Positions 1 through 9,840 are shown, counted from the stretch's first letter. The stretch is DNA of 64,000 nucleotides from Saccharophagus degradans 2-40 (GCF_000013665.1 NC_007912.1:4835684-4899683); one strand, 5' to 3'. A program made the numbers and translations. The notes: generated by a model from the sequence alone, not told the origin.

Positions 1-732
1 AAGTGCAAAGGTGACGGTAAAAAAGAACACTGCCAAGTTGGCCAAAATTTCCAACCCGGTACCAGCAATAGTAACCGTAACCAAGCCAAACACCCCCAGC
101 GGGGCAAATTTCATTACCAGCATGGTGATTTTCATCATCACCTCAGAAACGCCGGTCCAAAAATTCATTAACGTCTCGCTGGCCGCCGGTGCCACGCGCA
201 CCATAAAAAAGCCGAACAACAAACCAAAAGTAATTAGCCCCAGCATTTGCCCTTCGGCAGCCGCCTCGACCAAATTGGGCGGTACCATGCGCAAAAATAC
301 GGCAGCTACATCACCCAAACCGCGCCCTTCTACTTTGGCTAACTGCTGGTCTACTTGCTCGGTAGAGCTAAGGTTTAATTGATCGCGCGCCGGCTCACCG
401 TTAATTTCACCCGGCGTCATCACGTTTACCACCAGCAAGCCAACCAAAATGGCTATGGTGCTGCTAAGCGCATAAAAGCTTAATGCCTTTGCGCCCAAGC
501 GCCCTAGATCTGCCCCTTTACCCATGCCCGCTACGCCGCAAATAATGGACGACAGTACCAGCGGCACAATAATCATTTTTAACGCGTTAAGAAAAAATGT
601 GCCTATAAATTCACCGGCATTCACAATGGCCTTTGCCCAGGTGGCATCGCCAGCAAAATTGACTACGCCCCCCACCAAAAATGCGGCTGCAATAGCGATA
701 AGAATTTGCCAGTGAAGTTTTAGCTTTAACAT
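1..732 (-). CDS. Dicarboxylate/amino acid:cation symporter (SDF family), C-terminus cut by window edge
   Basis: Reading the minus strand from the ATG at 732 gives an open frame to the window edge that begins MLKLKLHWQILIAIAAAF. It continues with several hydrophobic helices, including a MIIVPLVLSSIICG stretch typical of the first third of sodium- or proton-coupled dicarboxylate/glutamate symporters (SDF family, DctA/GltP-like). About 244 residues are visible and the remaining C-terminal part, with the substrate-binding hairpins, lies outside. Family members import C4-dicarboxylates or acidic amino acids across the inner membrane. The plus-strand open frames in this stretch are antisense shadows. 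The exact substrate cannot be judged from the visible part. Confidence 0.85.
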   Translation of the reverse strand, partial: MLKLKLHWQILIAIAAAFLVGGVVNFAGDATWAKAIVNAGEFIGTFFLNALKMIIVPLVLSSIICGVAGMGKGADLGRLGAKALSFYALSSTIAILVGLLVVNVMTPGEINGEPARDQLNLSSTEQVDQQLAKVEGRGLGDVAAVFLRMVPPNLVEAAAEGQMLGLITFGLLFGFFMVRVAPAASETLMNFWTGVSEVMMKITMLVMKFAPLGVFGLVTVTIAGTGLEILANLAVFFFTVTFAL

Positions 733-887
733 AGGGGCGCCTTATTATGGTAACGAGCTAACAATAAAGACGTGCGATTTATTCGCGCGGACTCTTTGCT
801 CGAACTTATTCCGAAGGTGGATATTGCAGCTAGGTTTTACCACAGCCATTACCACAGCTGCAAATGCGGTAGGTGCATGTGCCAGTA

Positions 888-1163
888 TTAATCCACTAGC
901 GCATCTTTTAACTTTTTACCCGGTTTAAAGGCTGGCAGCACACTGGCTGCAATATTGATAGCAGCCCCCGTTTGCGGATTGCGACCTTGGCGCGCGGCGC
1001 GCTCGCGGGTAATAAACGAACCGAAGCCTACCAAGTTAACCGAATCTTTGCGCGCTAACGCGTTGGTAATATGGTCAAAAATGGCCGAAACCGCATCGTC
1101 GGCTTGCCTAGGTGAAAGGTCTGCGGCATTGGCCACGGCTTCAACAAGATCAGATTTACGCAC
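888..1163 (-). CDS. HU-family DNA-binding protein
   Basis: A 91-residue protein of the HU/IHF histone-like family, which bends and compacts DNA as a dimer. The frame carries VRKSDLVEAVANAADLS at the N-terminus, the central VNLVGFGSF motif, and the DNA-binding arm with RERAARQGRNPQTG followed by PAFKPGKKLKDAL. An upstream ATG at 1217 would add an atypical 18-residue extension. The GTG at 1163 is preferred because a GGA-rich ribosome site (AAAAGGAA) sits about seven bases before it and the length then matches HU. It is divergent from ubiA. Confidence 0.9.
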   Translation of the reverse strand: MRKSDLVEAVANAADLSPRQADDAVSAIFDHITNALARKDSVNLVGFGSFITRERAARQGRNPQTGAAINIAASVLPAFKPGKKLKDALVD

Positions 1164-1298
1164 TAGTAGATTCCTTTTAAATAAAAATACACATACAACA
1201 CAGCTATTATTGGCCAAACCGTTAAGTTCACTCGCTGCGCAACCTATGCTTGTCAGGTTACACTACACGCTCTAATTGTAGATGACGAAAAGTAAATT

Positions 1299-2198
1299 AT
1301 GACCGCAACCCGCAAATCCACTCGGCCATCCAAACCACTTAAAGCTACCCTTGTGGCTTATGCAAAACTTATGCGCTTAGATAGGCCCATAGGTATTTAT
1401 TTAGTGCTCTGGCCTACACTGTGGAGCCTGTGGATAGCCGCAGATGGTTTGCCCGATTGGGATGTGTTGGTTATTTTTGTGCTGGGTGTAGTGCTTATGC
1501 GGTCTGCAGGCTGTGTAATTAACGATTTTGCCGACCGCAAGATAGACGGCCATGTGCGTCGCACAGCAAACCGCCCCCTAGTTACTGGGTTAATAACCCC
1601 CAAACAAGCGGTGCTATTTTTTGTGGCATTGCTGGTTATTGCGTTTATTTTGGTGCTATTTACCAACCCACTTACCATAAAGCTTTCGTTCGGCGGGGCG
1701 CTACTAGCCTTTTGCTACCCCTTTATGAAACGCTACACCCAGTTGCCACAAATAGTGTTGGGTGCCGCTTTTGCGTGGTCTATTCCTATGGCCTTCGCCG
1801 CACAAACCAACCAGCTACCCGAAGCCATTTGGGTGCTATATACCGCTGTTGTACTGTGGACAGTGGCCTACGACACCTTCTACGCAATGGCAGACAGAGA
1901 AGACGATTTAAAAATTGGGGTGAAGTCCACCGCTATCCTATTTGGCGATCAAGATCGCATCATAACCGCCTGTTTGCAGCTAATGGCACTGGTGGCTATG
2001 GCCATGGCAGGGGAGCGCTTTGGGCTAGGCTTTAGCTTTAAGGTGTCTTTATTGGTTGCAGGTGGTCTTTTTGCCTATCAACAATATTTAATTCGCAACC
2101 GCGAACCGAACGCGTGTTTTCGTGCATTTTTGCATAACAATTGGGTAGGTTTAGTGGTTTTTCTCGGCATTTTGGTGGACAAGCTCATAACAAACTAA
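1299..2198 (+). CDS. ubiA: 4-hydroxybenzoate polyprenyltransferase
   Basis: A 299-residue integral membrane prenyltransferase of ubiquinone synthesis, which attaches the polyprenyl chain to 4-hydroxybenzoate. The two aspartate motifs that bind Mg-diphosphate are intact: NDFADRKID at residues 75-83 and [13 protein letters not shown] around 191-203. About eight hydrophobic helices surround them. The order ubiA-phoB-phoR on one strand is the arrangement known from Pseudomonas and relatives. The usual upstream chorismate lyase gene ubiC is absent here; the neighbour is the divergent HU gene. Confidence 0.95.
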   Translation: MTATRKSTRPSKPLKATLVAYAKLMRLDRPIGIYLVLWPTLWSLWIAADGLPDWDVLVIFVLGVVLMRSAGCVINDFADRKIDGHVRRTANRPLVTGLITPKQAVLFFVALLVIAFILVLFTNPLTIKLSFGGALLAFCYPFMKRYTQLPQIVLGAAFAWSIPMAFAAQTNQLPEAIWVLYTAVVLWTVAYDTFYAMADREDDLKIGVKSTAILFGDQDRIITACLQLMALVAMAMAGERFGLGFSFKVSLLVAGGLFAYQQYLIRNREPNACFRAFLHNNWVGLVVFLGILVDKLITN

Positions 2199-2235
2199 AC
2201 ACCAAAATAATGAAATAAGTGCTGTGGTGTGCTAT

Positions 2236-2254
2236 TTGTCATAAAACGGAAACA
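2236..2254 (+). promoter_or_regulatory. Possible Pho box upstream of phoB
   Basis: The sequence TTGTCATAAAACGGAAACA lies about 60 bases before phoB. Its first half matches the Pho-box half-site CTGTCAT at six of seven positions; the second half is weaker. PhoB commonly activates its own operon through such direct repeats. This is a match by eye and has not been scored. Confidence 0.4.
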
Positions 2255-2316
2255 AAACCTTTAAATAATCAACCTACATTCCGTACTTTGTACAGACGAG
2301 AGTCAGGTTAGCTGTA

Positions 2317-3021
2317 ATGATTGAAAAGACGATTTTAGTAGTTGATGACGAGCCGCCAATTCGCGACATGTTACGTGTTGCACTGGAAATGGCAGAATAT
2401 GCGGTATTGGAAGCCGGGGACGCACAACAAGCACACAGCTTAATTGTCGATAAAAAACCCGACCTCATTTTATTAGACTGGATGCTGCCAGGCACAAGCG
2501 GTATTGAATTGGCCCGCCGCCTTAAGCGCGACGAAGTTACCAGTGAAATTCCTATTATTATGCTTACCGCCAAAGGCGAAGAGGATAATAAAGTACAAGG
2601 CTTAGAGGTGGGTGCCGACGATTACATCACCAAGCCCTTCTCACCACGTGAGCTAGTAGCGCGCCTAAAGGCCGTATTGCGTCGCACCGACTCAATGGGC
2701 ATTAGCGAGCCTATTCAAGTAGAAGGCCTGTGCCTAGACCCTATAAGCCACCGCGTAACCATTAGCGATATGCCTGTGCAAATGGGCCCTACAGAATACC
2801 GCCTACTAGAATTCTTTCTTACCCACCAAGAACGCGTTTACACCCGCAACCAATTGCTCGACCACGTGTGGGGCGGCAATGTGTATGTAGAAGAACGCAC
2901 GGTAGATGTTCACATTAGACGCTTGCGCAAAGCATTATCCCTTGAAGGCCACGACCGTTTTATTCAAACTGTGCGTGGTGCGGGTTACCGCTTTTCTAAT
3001 AAGGTCGCTCTAAAGGCCTAA
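2317..3021 (+). CDS. phoB: Phosphate regulon response regulator PhoB
   Basis: A 234-residue OmpR/PhoB-type response regulator. The receiver domain (about 1-125) has the acidic pair D10/D11, phospho-acceptor D54 in [10 protein letters not shown], the switch threonine in IIMLTAKG and the lysine in YITKPF. The winged-helix effector domain (about 130-230) ends with VRGAGYRFS. It activates phosphate-starvation genes when phosphorylated by PhoR, whose gene follows after 35 bases. A possible Pho box lies upstream, consistent with autoregulation. Confidence 0.95.
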   Translation: MIEKTILVVDDEPPIRDMLRVALEMAEYAVLEAGDAQQAHSLIVDKKPDLILLDWMLPGTSGIELARRLKRDEVTSEIPIIMLTAKGEEDNKVQGLEVGADDYITKPFSPRELVARLKAVLRRTDSMGISEPIQVEGLCLDPISHRVTISDMPVQMGPTEYRLLEFFLTHQERVYTRNQLLDHVWGGNVYVEERTVDVHIRRLRKALSLEGHDRFIQTVRGAGYRFSNKVALKA

Positions 3022-3056
3022 CATCAACTGATGTTCGACTCACATTAAGTGCTTTT

Positions 3057-4361
3057 ATGATACGCAGAGGTTTTGCCGTAGAGCTGCGCTGGTTTGTACT
3101 GTCTATGGCAGCCGCAGCCATAGTTGGCGTAGCAGTAGGCTATTTTTTGGCAGTAATGTGCTTAGCACTGCTGCTGTACGTGTGCTGGTTGTTTTACAAC
3201 ATCACCCGCTTAGAAGCTTGGATAATTGCAGCACGCCGCAAAACCAACCCGCGCAACGAGCTATATGGCATTTTTGGTGAAATAGCCGAAGACGTAGTGC
3301 TGCTGCGCAAACGCTACCAAAAAGAAAAGCTGCGTTTACAAGCGGTGGTTAGCCGAGTACAAGATATGACCTCGGCACTAACCGACGGCGTGGTGCTACT
3401 AGATTCGCTTGGTAATATTGAATGGTGGAACGAAGCCGCCAAGCAAATGTTCGACCTGCGCGATGTAGATCACGGCCACAAATTAACCAACATTATTCGC
3501 CACCCGCGTTTCGTAAAATACTTCGAAAACGGCAAATACGGCGACCCACTTGAGCTAGAAGGCATCCGCCACCCAGACCAACACCTGCAATTTCAAATAC
3601 ACCCCTTTGGCCAAGGTGAACGCCTTGTGGTGCTGCGCGACGTAACGCGCGTTTATAAACTCGAACAAATGCGCAAAGACTTTGTGGCCAACGTATCCCA
3701 CGAGTTGCGTACACCCCTTACAGTGGTGCGTGGCTACATCGAAACACTGTCCGATGCGCCCAGCATACCGCCCGCGTGGGCACGCGCTCTAACCGCCATG
3801 CAGGGCCAATGTCAGCGCATGACCGCGCTTATCAACGACCTAATTACCCTAACCAAGCTAGAAACCGATGAGCGTGAAATACGGCAGGAAGCCGTCGACA
3901 TAGGGCCACTTATTCAAACCATAATGAGCGATGCCCAAGCATTAAATGGCGAAAGCACGCACACGCTTATTCATAAAGGCGACGATAATTTGGTATTGCG
4001 CGGCAACGAGAAAGAGCTTCGCAGCGCCGTCTCTAACCTTGTGTTTAACGCTATGAAGTACTCGCCCGACGGCTGCAAAATTGAAGTGCAATACACCGCC
4101 AACGAGCACGATGTAGTTATTAGCGTAAGTGATACTGGCGTGGGCATAGACCCCAAACACCTACCGCGCCTAACCGAACGTTTTTACCGCGTAGACGGCG
4201 GCCGCGCCACCACCATGGGCGGCACAGGCCTTGGCTTAGCCATTGTTAAACACGTGCTGTTGCGCCACGATGCCCAATTGCGCATTAGCAGTAAAGTGGG
4301 CAAAGGCAGCACCTTTAGCTGCCACTTCCCCAAAGCTCGTTTAATTAAGCGCGCAAAATAA
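3057..4361 (+). CDS. phoR: Phosphate regulon sensor histidine kinase PhoR
   Basis: A 434-residue membrane sensor kinase, partner of PhoB. Two N-terminal helices (about 8-50) form a hairpin with almost no periplasmic loop, as in PhoR. A PAS domain (about 95-195, with DGVVLLDSLGNIEWWN) precedes the dimerisation domain with H215 in VSHELRTPLT. The ATP-binding domain has NLVFNAMKYSP, DTGVGI and GGTGLGLAIVKH. The short gap to phoB indicates one operon. Confidence 0.94.
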   Translation: MIRRGFAVELRWFVLSMAAAAIVGVAVGYFLAVMCLALLLYVCWLFYNITRLEAWIIAARRKTNPRNELYGIFGEIAEDVVLLRKRYQKEKLRLQAVVSRVQDMTSALTDGVVLLDSLGNIEWWNEAAKQMFDLRDVDHGHKLTNIIRHPRFVKYFENGKYGDPLELEGIRHPDQHLQFQIHPFGQGERLVVLRDVTRVYKLEQMRKDFVANVSHELRTPLTVVRGYIETLSDAPSIPPAWARALTAMQGQCQRMTALINDLITLTKLETDEREIRQEAVDIGPLIQTIMSDAQALNGESTHTLIHKGDDNLVLRGNEKELRSAVSNLVFNAMKYSPDGCKIEVQYTANEHDVVISVSDTGVGIDPKHLPRLTERFYRVDGGRATTMGGTGLGLAIVKHVLLRHDAQLRISSKVGKGSTFSCHFPKARLIKRAK

Positions 4362-4366
4362 ATAAA

Positions 4367-4392
4367 CGCGGCAATTACTTACAATTGCCGCG
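4367..4392 (-). terminator. Rho-independent-type terminator of the YHS gene
   Basis: A perfect 10-bp inverted repeat (CGCGGCAATT / AATTGCCGCG, six-base loop) overlaps the stop codon of the minus-strand YHS gene. On the minus strand it is followed by a T-rich tract (TTTATTTATTTT), so it most likely ends that gene, and may also act on phoR from the other side. Confidence 0.7.
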
Positions 4393-4866
4393 CTCTTCAC
4401 ACACGGTAAGCACAGCCGGCCAGTTTGCATCGGCTTCGGCTATTTTTTTGTTCATATCTTTTTCCCAGCGCTTAAACGAAAAACGGCTGTAATTAAGGTA
4501 CAACTTACCATTTACAATCTTCCAGCTATCTGGGCGAATACTGGTCACGTAACCGTGGGCCACGGCAAATGAACAATAGCCTCCATATTGTGGCGCGTAA
4601 TTTTCTGGGTTTAATGTAAACAATGCCAAATTCTTTGCATTGGCGAATTTCCACGTTGCGCCATTCCAATTATAGGTAAACTCATCGCTGCCCTTTACCG
4701 CATCATCGCCCGGTTGCAGGCTGTAGTAAGCCACTACGTCGTAGCCCTTTATAGCCCCATGCTTAGCATGGGAATAAATAGGCGGGTCTGCCGCCAATGC
4801 ACTCACCGAAAAACACAATAGCAACCACCAGTGCAACCCAAGTTTGCGCCCTATACCTAAACCCAT
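4375..4866 (-). CDS. Exported YHS-domain protein
   Basis: A protein of about 163 residues with a signal peptide (MGLGIGRKLG followed by a hydrophobic run ending at SALA-ADP) and a YHS domain. The domain shows the characteristic YDVVAYYSL start, a TYNWNGATWKFANAKNLALF segment and YAPQYGGYCSFAVAHG. YHS domains occur in metal-related and redox proteins, but the function of this periplasmic subgroup is not established. The ATG at 4866 is chosen over 4902 because AGGAG precedes it and it places the signal peptide at the start. Confidence 0.85.
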   Translation of the reverse strand: MGLGIGRKLGLHWWLLLCFSVSALAADPPIYSHAKHGAIKGYDVVAYYSLQPGDDAVKGSDEFTYNWNGATWKFANAKNLALFTLNPENYAPQYGGYCSFAVAHGYVTSIRPDSWKIVNGKLYLNYSRFSFKRWEKDMNKKIAEADANWPAVLTVCEERGNCK

Positions 4867-4998
4867 TAGACAATCGCTCCTACAAAATTGTACAGTTAAC
4901 AACGCCAGCTACTGCTGCGTTCATATCAGTATGGCTTTACGCCCTACACAAGCATAGACTCTGAGATTCACAATTGATGCTCGAAATGCAACGCCACT

Positions 4999-6249
4999 AT
5001 GCAATATAAATTTATACCCAGTATTCACCACATAGATGCGCAAAGCTGGGACAGCTTATTTGCACAGAGCAACGGCTACCCGTTTGTACAGCATGCGTTT
5101 TTAGCCACACTAGAAAATACCGACTGCACCAATAAAGCCAGCGGCTGGCAGCCGCACCACCTAACGGTTACCAATAGCAGCGGCCAATTAGTAGCAGCAC
5201 TGGTATTATTTTTAAAAAATCACTCCTACGGCGAATATGTATTCGACTGGAGCTGGGCCGACGCCTACGCACAAAACGGCTTAGATTATTACCCCAAATT
5301 CGTTAGCGCCATTCCCTTCACCCCCGCCACTGGGCCAAGGTTTGGTTTTGCCGAAACCCTAAGCGCAGAAGAAAAAAACAATTTAGCCAAAGCGATGGCC
5401 GACCACCTACAAGCGTTTAGCCAAGAGAAAAACATAAGTGGCGTGCATATTTTGTTTCCATCAATGGAACAATTTAATTTACCGCTCAACACAACCAACA
5501 ACGTTGAAGAACCATTAGAAAGCCAATGGCAGCAACGCATAGGCTGCCAATACCAATGGTTTAACCAAGGTTACAGTAGCTTCGAACAATTTTTAGAATC
5601 TTTTAGTTCACGCAAACGCAAAAATGTAAAAAAAGAACGCGCAAAAGTAAGCCAGCAGAATATTACGCTAACCATGCGCAGTGCCGATGCTGTGCCATTA
5701 GAAGAGTGGGAAACATTCTACGCCCTTTACCATCACACCTACTTAAAACGCAGTGGCCGCTACGGCTACCTCACTAAAGCATTTTTTTTATCGCTGGCAA
5801 AAATATTTCCAACACAAGTACTACTTTGCCAAGCGTGGCGCGACCATGAAATGATTGCCGCTGCACTTTATTTTCGCGACAACACAACACTGTATGGCCG
5901 CTACTGGGGCGCAATGGAAGAACTAGACGGCCTGCACTTTGAAGCCTGCTACTACCAAGGCATAGAGTACGCCATTGCCAACGGCCTACAACGCTTCGAC
6001 CCTGGCGCACAAGGCGAACACAAAATTCAACGCGGTTTTGTACCCGTAAAAACCAGCTCGCTACACTGGCTAGCCCACCCGGGCTTTCAACACGGCGTGG
6101 CTCAGTTTTTACAAAGCGAGACGCAACACATGCAGGGTTTTATGAAAGAGGCGAGAGAGTTGCTGCCGTTTAAGGAAGGGATTGAGCTGCCTGCGGAGGG
6201 GTGTTTGTTGGGAATAAGAGAGGAAGTTAAACAGAAAGCCTTCGAATAG
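4999..6249 (+). CDS. GNAT-superfamily acyltransferase (COG3146/DUF482 type)
   Basis: A 416-residue protein of the family annotated as DUF482 or COG3146, with two tandem acetyltransferase-like folds related to FemAB proteins. Recognisable family segments are ATGPRFGF in the N-terminal half, SRKRKNVKKER in the middle, and YGRYWGAMEELDGLHFEACYYQGIEYAI with FDPGAQGEHKIQRGF in the C-terminal half. The substrate is unknown. It is divergent from the YHS gene. It has no signal peptide or membrane helix, so a cytoplasmic location is expected. Confidence 0.85.
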   Translation: MQYKFIPSIHHIDAQSWDSLFAQSNGYPFVQHAFLATLENTDCTNKASGWQPHHLTVTNSSGQLVAALVLFLKNHSYGEYVFDWSWADAYAQNGLDYYPKFVSAIPFTPATGPRFGFAETLSAEEKNNLAKAMADHLQAFSQEKNISGVHILFPSMEQFNLPLNTTNNVEEPLESQWQQRIGCQYQWFNQGYSSFEQFLESFSSRKRKNVKKERAKVSQQNITLTMRSADAVPLEEWETFYALYHHTYLKRSGRYGYLTKAFFLSLAKIFPTQVLLCQAWRDHEMIAAALYFRDNTTLYGRYWGAMEELDGLHFEACYYQGIEYAIANGLQRFDPGAQGEHKIQRGFVPVKTSSLHWLAHPGFQHGVAQFLQSETQHMQGFMKEARELLPFKEGIELPAEGCLLGIREEVKQKAFE

Positions 6250-6888
6250 CTGTAACCAAACTGGCCACTTAATCGCAAGCCGTCTTTATACTGATATAGA
6301 TTTCTCCAAAATTCCAATACGCGATAGTTTATGAAGCCCCGTGCTTGTAACATACCCTAATCGATCTGGATTAATGTTAACTTACTGACCCGTGGAATAA
6401 AGTTAAAACAAGATATGGCTTTATAGCTACAAATTGTAATTGGGACTTAATATACAGTGGCAGCTGAAAAACCGGTATTATTAGCTCCTGATTTTTAGCA
6501 GAAACTGCTACTTAAAACCCTACCCCCGAGAGCAATACTTGGTTCAAATTTTCACCATGTTGCTAGTGGGCGCCAGTTAATGCGAACTAGCTCTTAAAAT
6601 TACATTTAGCTAAACCCCCAACGTATCTCACTCACGCAACCTATGGCATATTACGCTGTATTGATTTCTATTTGATACTACCCCAAGGCAGGAGAGCCTT
6701 TCAGACTAACGAACCAGTAACACTTCTCTAATATCGGCTAAACGTTAAATTATTCGCCTTGCTATTTGCATATGGCATATGCCATAAACTCATGCCGATA
6801 AAATATGAAATCAACTAACAACAACCGAATAAAATGTTAAACGTAAATATTCTTCGTCATATAGCACGGCAACAAACAGGGAAGTATT
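6250..6888. other. Non-coding stretch with one palindrome
   Basis: No convincing gene is seen in these 640 bases. A perfect 14-base palindrome, ATGGCATATGCCAT at 6772-6785, lies about 105 bases before the next gene and could be an operator. Composition becomes more AT-rich here, at the transition from core to accessory genes. Confidence 0.5.
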
Positions 6889-7392
6889 ATGCCCTCAATA
6901 TTAGTCCATGGGCTATTAATCGTCGCGATAGGCTTACTACTAAACATTAAGGAGATGGATTTGGGATTACTGCTAAAGGAAAAGGTATGCATCGCAAGTG
7001 GCATATCAGGGGTTATCCTGCGAAACGGACAGCCTGTACCCGATTTAATCGTCAGAAGAAAGCTGAGCTGGAAGTCAGAAAACTGGGACGAAATTGAAGA
7101 GATAAAAACGGACCCAAAAGGTAAATTCAGCTTTTCTACTCGCTGGGAAAAAATTCGGTTTAAATTTATGACTCAACCCGCATTCATTACCGAAATAGAT
7201 GTGCAGGATGATTCATTAGTAGAGCCCATTATATTTTCAACCACAAAACTGGCCATAGAAGAATATGCTGAATTCGATGGGATTCCCAATAATTTTAAAT
7301 GCGAGCTTACCGATGAAATTAGAAAAGTAGATACAAAGTACGGATTTATTGGTACCAACTGCTATTGGGATTTAACCAACAAGGAAGATTAA
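6889..7392 (+). CDS. Small protein with DUF6795-like domain, partner of the adjacent lipase
   Basis: A 167-residue protein with one N-terminal hydrophobic segment (about 4-20) and then a beta-rich domain with GVILRNGQPVPDLIVRRKL and DPKGKFSFSTRW. This pattern resembles carboxypeptidase-regulatory-like domains and the family I recall as DUF6795. It ends three bases before the lipase gene and so forms an operon with it. The ATG at 6889 is preceded by GGGAAG. A protective or chaperone role toward the lipase is a guess from adjacency only. Confidence 0.7.
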   Translation: MPSILVHGLLIVAIGLLLNIKEMDLGLLLKEKVCIASGISGVILRNGQPVPDLIVRRKLSWKSENWDEIEEIKTDPKGKFSFSTRWEKIRFKFMTQPAFITEIDVQDDSLVEPIIFSTTKLAIEEYAEFDGIPNNFKCELTDEIRKVDTKYGFIGTNCYWDLTNKED

Positions 7393-7395
7393 ACG

Positions 7396-8541
7396 ATGGG
7401 ATTCGTTACACCAGATTTTGCCGCAACACTTGCCACATCAGCATACTCAGTGAACAATGATTTTCAGTTAAAAGTCTTATTAAAAGATGAAAACTTCTCT
7501 AAAAATATGGCAGCACGCTCTATTGTTAGCGCAACAGTGGGTAGTCGCTTAATTAAAGTAAAAGATGCTTTTGCTTTGTTCATACGAGGGACTGGAGATT
7601 TCGAAAAGGATGCATTTCTTCTATTCAGAGGAACAACCGGCAGAAAGGGCGGAGCAGATGTTATTACCGATATCCGAGCAGGCTTAACAATTTCTAGCTC
7701 AGGGTCTTTTGTACACTCTGGATTTAACCAAGTATTTACAAGTCTTAAGAATGAAGTTGACCGGTTCCTGAAAGAGCATTCCGACCTGATAAATATTCAC
7801 TGCGTAGGGCATAGTTTAGGCGGAGCAGTGGCTAGTATTGCAGCCGACTGGATTAAGAACACCTTTCCAGTAAAAGTGAAATTGTACACCTTTGGCTGCC
7901 CAAGAATAGGCCTAGGAATAGACGGCTTCGCCCAAGCTACAACCATGAGGCTTGGTAAAGAGAACATCCACAGAGTATTTCATTCCAACGATGCCGTCAC
8001 CATGGTTCCTGTATTCCCCTATACCCACGCTCCTGTTCCCAATGGTGCGCATGGCATTGGAAACGGTAACCTGCCAATTAGTGTAACAGCTCATTTTATG
8101 AAGGGTTATGCGGATTCAGTATCTGGTAAAAAATGGGAAAACTTGAACGATATGCCAGAAACATCCTTAAGTATTAACTCTATTAAGCAATGGCTATCCA
8201 GCGCTAGCGAAGTAAACGCCGCAGACGCGAGCGTATGGCATAAATTTAATTACGCATTAGCATTTATAATTCAAGGCTCTTTGATAAAAGTTCAGGCCCC
8301 ATTTATAGGTGGCTTAACCCTAGCAGACCACTTGGCCATGCTACTACTTAAAGTGGTCGCACTAAGTTCGGAATTTGCCAACTGGGTTTTTCTACTAATT
8401 CGAAAAATGATGAAGATGCTTGGGATGGCCGCACTAAAAACAGCCGAAGAACTAACTGAAACACTTATGCGTAACGTACTTACGCGAATTATGCTACGTA
8501 TAAATAATGAAGTTAGGAAGGCCTTAAACAGTTTATTTTAA
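7396..8541 (+). CDS. Class 3 lipase-like alpha/beta hydrolase
   Basis: A 381-residue protein with the class 3 lipase nucleophile elbow GHSLGGAVAS at about residue 138, a preceding LFRGTTGRKGG oxyanion-type segment, YTFGCPRIG after it, and an aspartate and histidine (NDAVTMVP; NGAHGIG) that can complete the triad. There is no signal peptide. The C-terminal third (about 275-381) is unusual for secreted lipases: it is rich in amphipathic and hydrophobic helices. This architecture, together with the small upstream partner, resembles phospholipase effectors delivered between bacteria, but no delivery marker is present in the window. Confidence 0.85.
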   Translation: MGFVTPDFAATLATSAYSVNNDFQLKVLLKDENFSKNMAARSIVSATVGSRLIKVKDAFALFIRGTGDFEKDAFLLFRGTTGRKGGADVITDIRAGLTISSSGSFVHSGFNQVFTSLKNEVDRFLKEHSDLINIHCVGHSLGGAVASIAADWIKNTFPVKVKLYTFGCPRIGLGIDGFAQATTMRLGKENIHRVFHSNDAVTMVPVFPYTHAPVPNGAHGIGNGNLPISVTAHFMKGYADSVSGKKWENLNDMPETSLSINSIKQWLSSASEVNAADASVWHKFNYALAFIIQGSLIKVQAPFIGGLTLADHLAMLLLKVVALSSEFANWVFLLIRKMMKMLGMAALKTAEELTETLMRNVLTRIMLRINNEVRKALNSLF

Positions 8542-8549
8542 AAACTTCT

Positions 8550-8576
8550 GGCACTCTTGAACCACTTAAGAGTGCC
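8550..8576 (+). terminator. Hairpin after the lipase gene
   Basis: A perfect 9-bp stem (GGCACTCTT / AAGAGTGCC) with a nine-base loop begins nine bases after the lipase stop and lies before the convergent binding-protein gene. There is no strong T tract, so it is a likely but not classical terminator. Confidence 0.5.
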
Positions 8577-8591
8577 TACACTTCGCTGCGC

Positions 8592-9269
8592 TTATTCATT
8601 AAACGGACAATCATTGCGAACAAACACACGCTCATAGGCCAAATTTAGTTCGGGAATTTTGTCTTTATGCCTTTCGTTTAGCACTGTGTACAGCGGCTCG
8701 GGTTTACCCAGTTGCACTTGGCCTATAAATTCCTCCAAACCTAACGATGTAACAATTTCCTTTCCGTCTTGAGTCCACAATACATAATCGCCTCGGCCTG
8801 CATTAAGCATTTTAAATGCGGAATCTAAAGTAACTACAGAGTTCAGCATAGCAAAGCCTTGCTTTTTATATTTATCGTAATAATGCACGCCAATAATCGG
8901 TATCATCATATGCTTGCGCATATTTTCGGGTGTGACTTTTTTGCCGTCTAACCGGTAGTAAATCCACTTTTCTACAGCAAGCACGGGCGTGGAGATATAA
9001 ACAACATTTTTAGCACTATCTATTGCGGCTTTTACCCTTAGCAGGTCTACATCAATGACGACGGCTTGAACTGATTGGTAGTTGCGTTCAATGGGTAGCT
9101 CTACCACATTCAGGTCGTAACCGGCCAACTTGAAAGCACACTCCACCTTACCCATGGAGAAGTCTCTAAAAGTAACTAAGTCTGGCGCCACACCTACTTT
9201 TAATGTGTCTGCATTCGCATATTGAAGCAGAGTAAAAGCGAGTAAAAGCCGGATAACTTTAAAGTGCAT
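8592..9269 (-). CDS. Periplasmic substrate-binding-like protein (SBP_bac_3 type)
   Basis: A 225-residue protein with a signal peptide (MHFKVIRLLLAFTLLQYANA-DTLKVG). After it comes a small bilobal binding-protein pattern: LKVGVAPDLVTFRDF at the start and then STPVLAVEKWIYYR, which resembles the middle of amino-acid-binding proteins of family 3. It has no permease or ATPase neighbour, so it is probably an orphan sensor or scavenging protein. The ATG at 9269 is preferred to the TTG two codons upstream. Confidence 0.7.
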   Translation of the reverse strand: MHFKVIRLLLAFTLLQYANADTLKVGVAPDLVTFRDFSMGKVECAFKLAGYDLNVVELPIERNYQSVQAVVIDVDLLRVKAAIDSAKNVVYISTPVLAVEKWIYYRLDGKKVTPENMRKHMMIPIIGVHYYDKYKKQGFAMLNSVVTLDSAFKMLNAGRGDYVLWTQDGKEIVTSLGLEEFIGQVQLGKPEPLYTVLNERHKDKIPELNLAYERVFVRNDCPFNE

Positions 9270-9840
9270 ATTCAAAGCGCATATACCATCCTATGGACCA
9301 TTTTTATCTTCACAGCTAATAGTGTGCCAAGAAACCAGAATATGCATATATGGCCCCTAAGACATTTATTAGCATAGCCTATATGAGGCTATTTTTCTTC
9401 TATATATTCGAGCACTACCCCCCCTAAAACCAGTAATAAAAAGATCAAAGACTCGTTAATATAGAAACAGCAATCATCAAGAAGGGCCCGGCGAGCCAAG
9501 TAATTAAACTGACTAATTTGGTTGTGCAATAACTCGCGCCATTCAAAGCAATATTTTTCTTTCCAAATATAAGTATCGATGCTTGTTCCAGTGTGTGGCA
9601 CAAGCCATATGGAAGTACAACCCTATTCACTTTCCTCACTCTCCTCACAACGAGCTAAATTAAAGGGTTACAAGAAATACCGCAGTAGACTTATTGTATT
9701 GCATATTAACTGCAAACTTCGCAGCATACTTTACCTGTATTAAAGTTTAGATACTTAAGCTTCTTTCTCTAATACCAGCTAATAAAAGAGTAAACACCTA
9801 AACGATGCTTACTCTTTTAACATGGTAATAAATGTTTAAT
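9270..9840. other. Non-coding stretch with CBM32-gene terminator
   Basis: No supported gene is seen. Short overlapping minus-strand frames around 9389-9648 lack family signatures and a clear ribosome site. An inverted repeat (AAAAGAGTAA at 9784-9793 and TTACTCTTTT at 9809-9818) just downstream of the CBM32 gene is its probable terminator. Confidence 0.5.

Noticed and set aside
1-715. Plus-strand frames at 11-382 and 524-715
   Set aside because: They are antisense to the clearly recognisable symporter on the minus strand.
9389-9648. Two overlapping minus-strand frames of 67-70 codons downstream of the binding-protein gene's 5' side
   Set aside because: They overlap each other in different frames, have no recognisable family and no good ribosome site; one ends in a hydrophobic stretch, which is not enough to call a gene.
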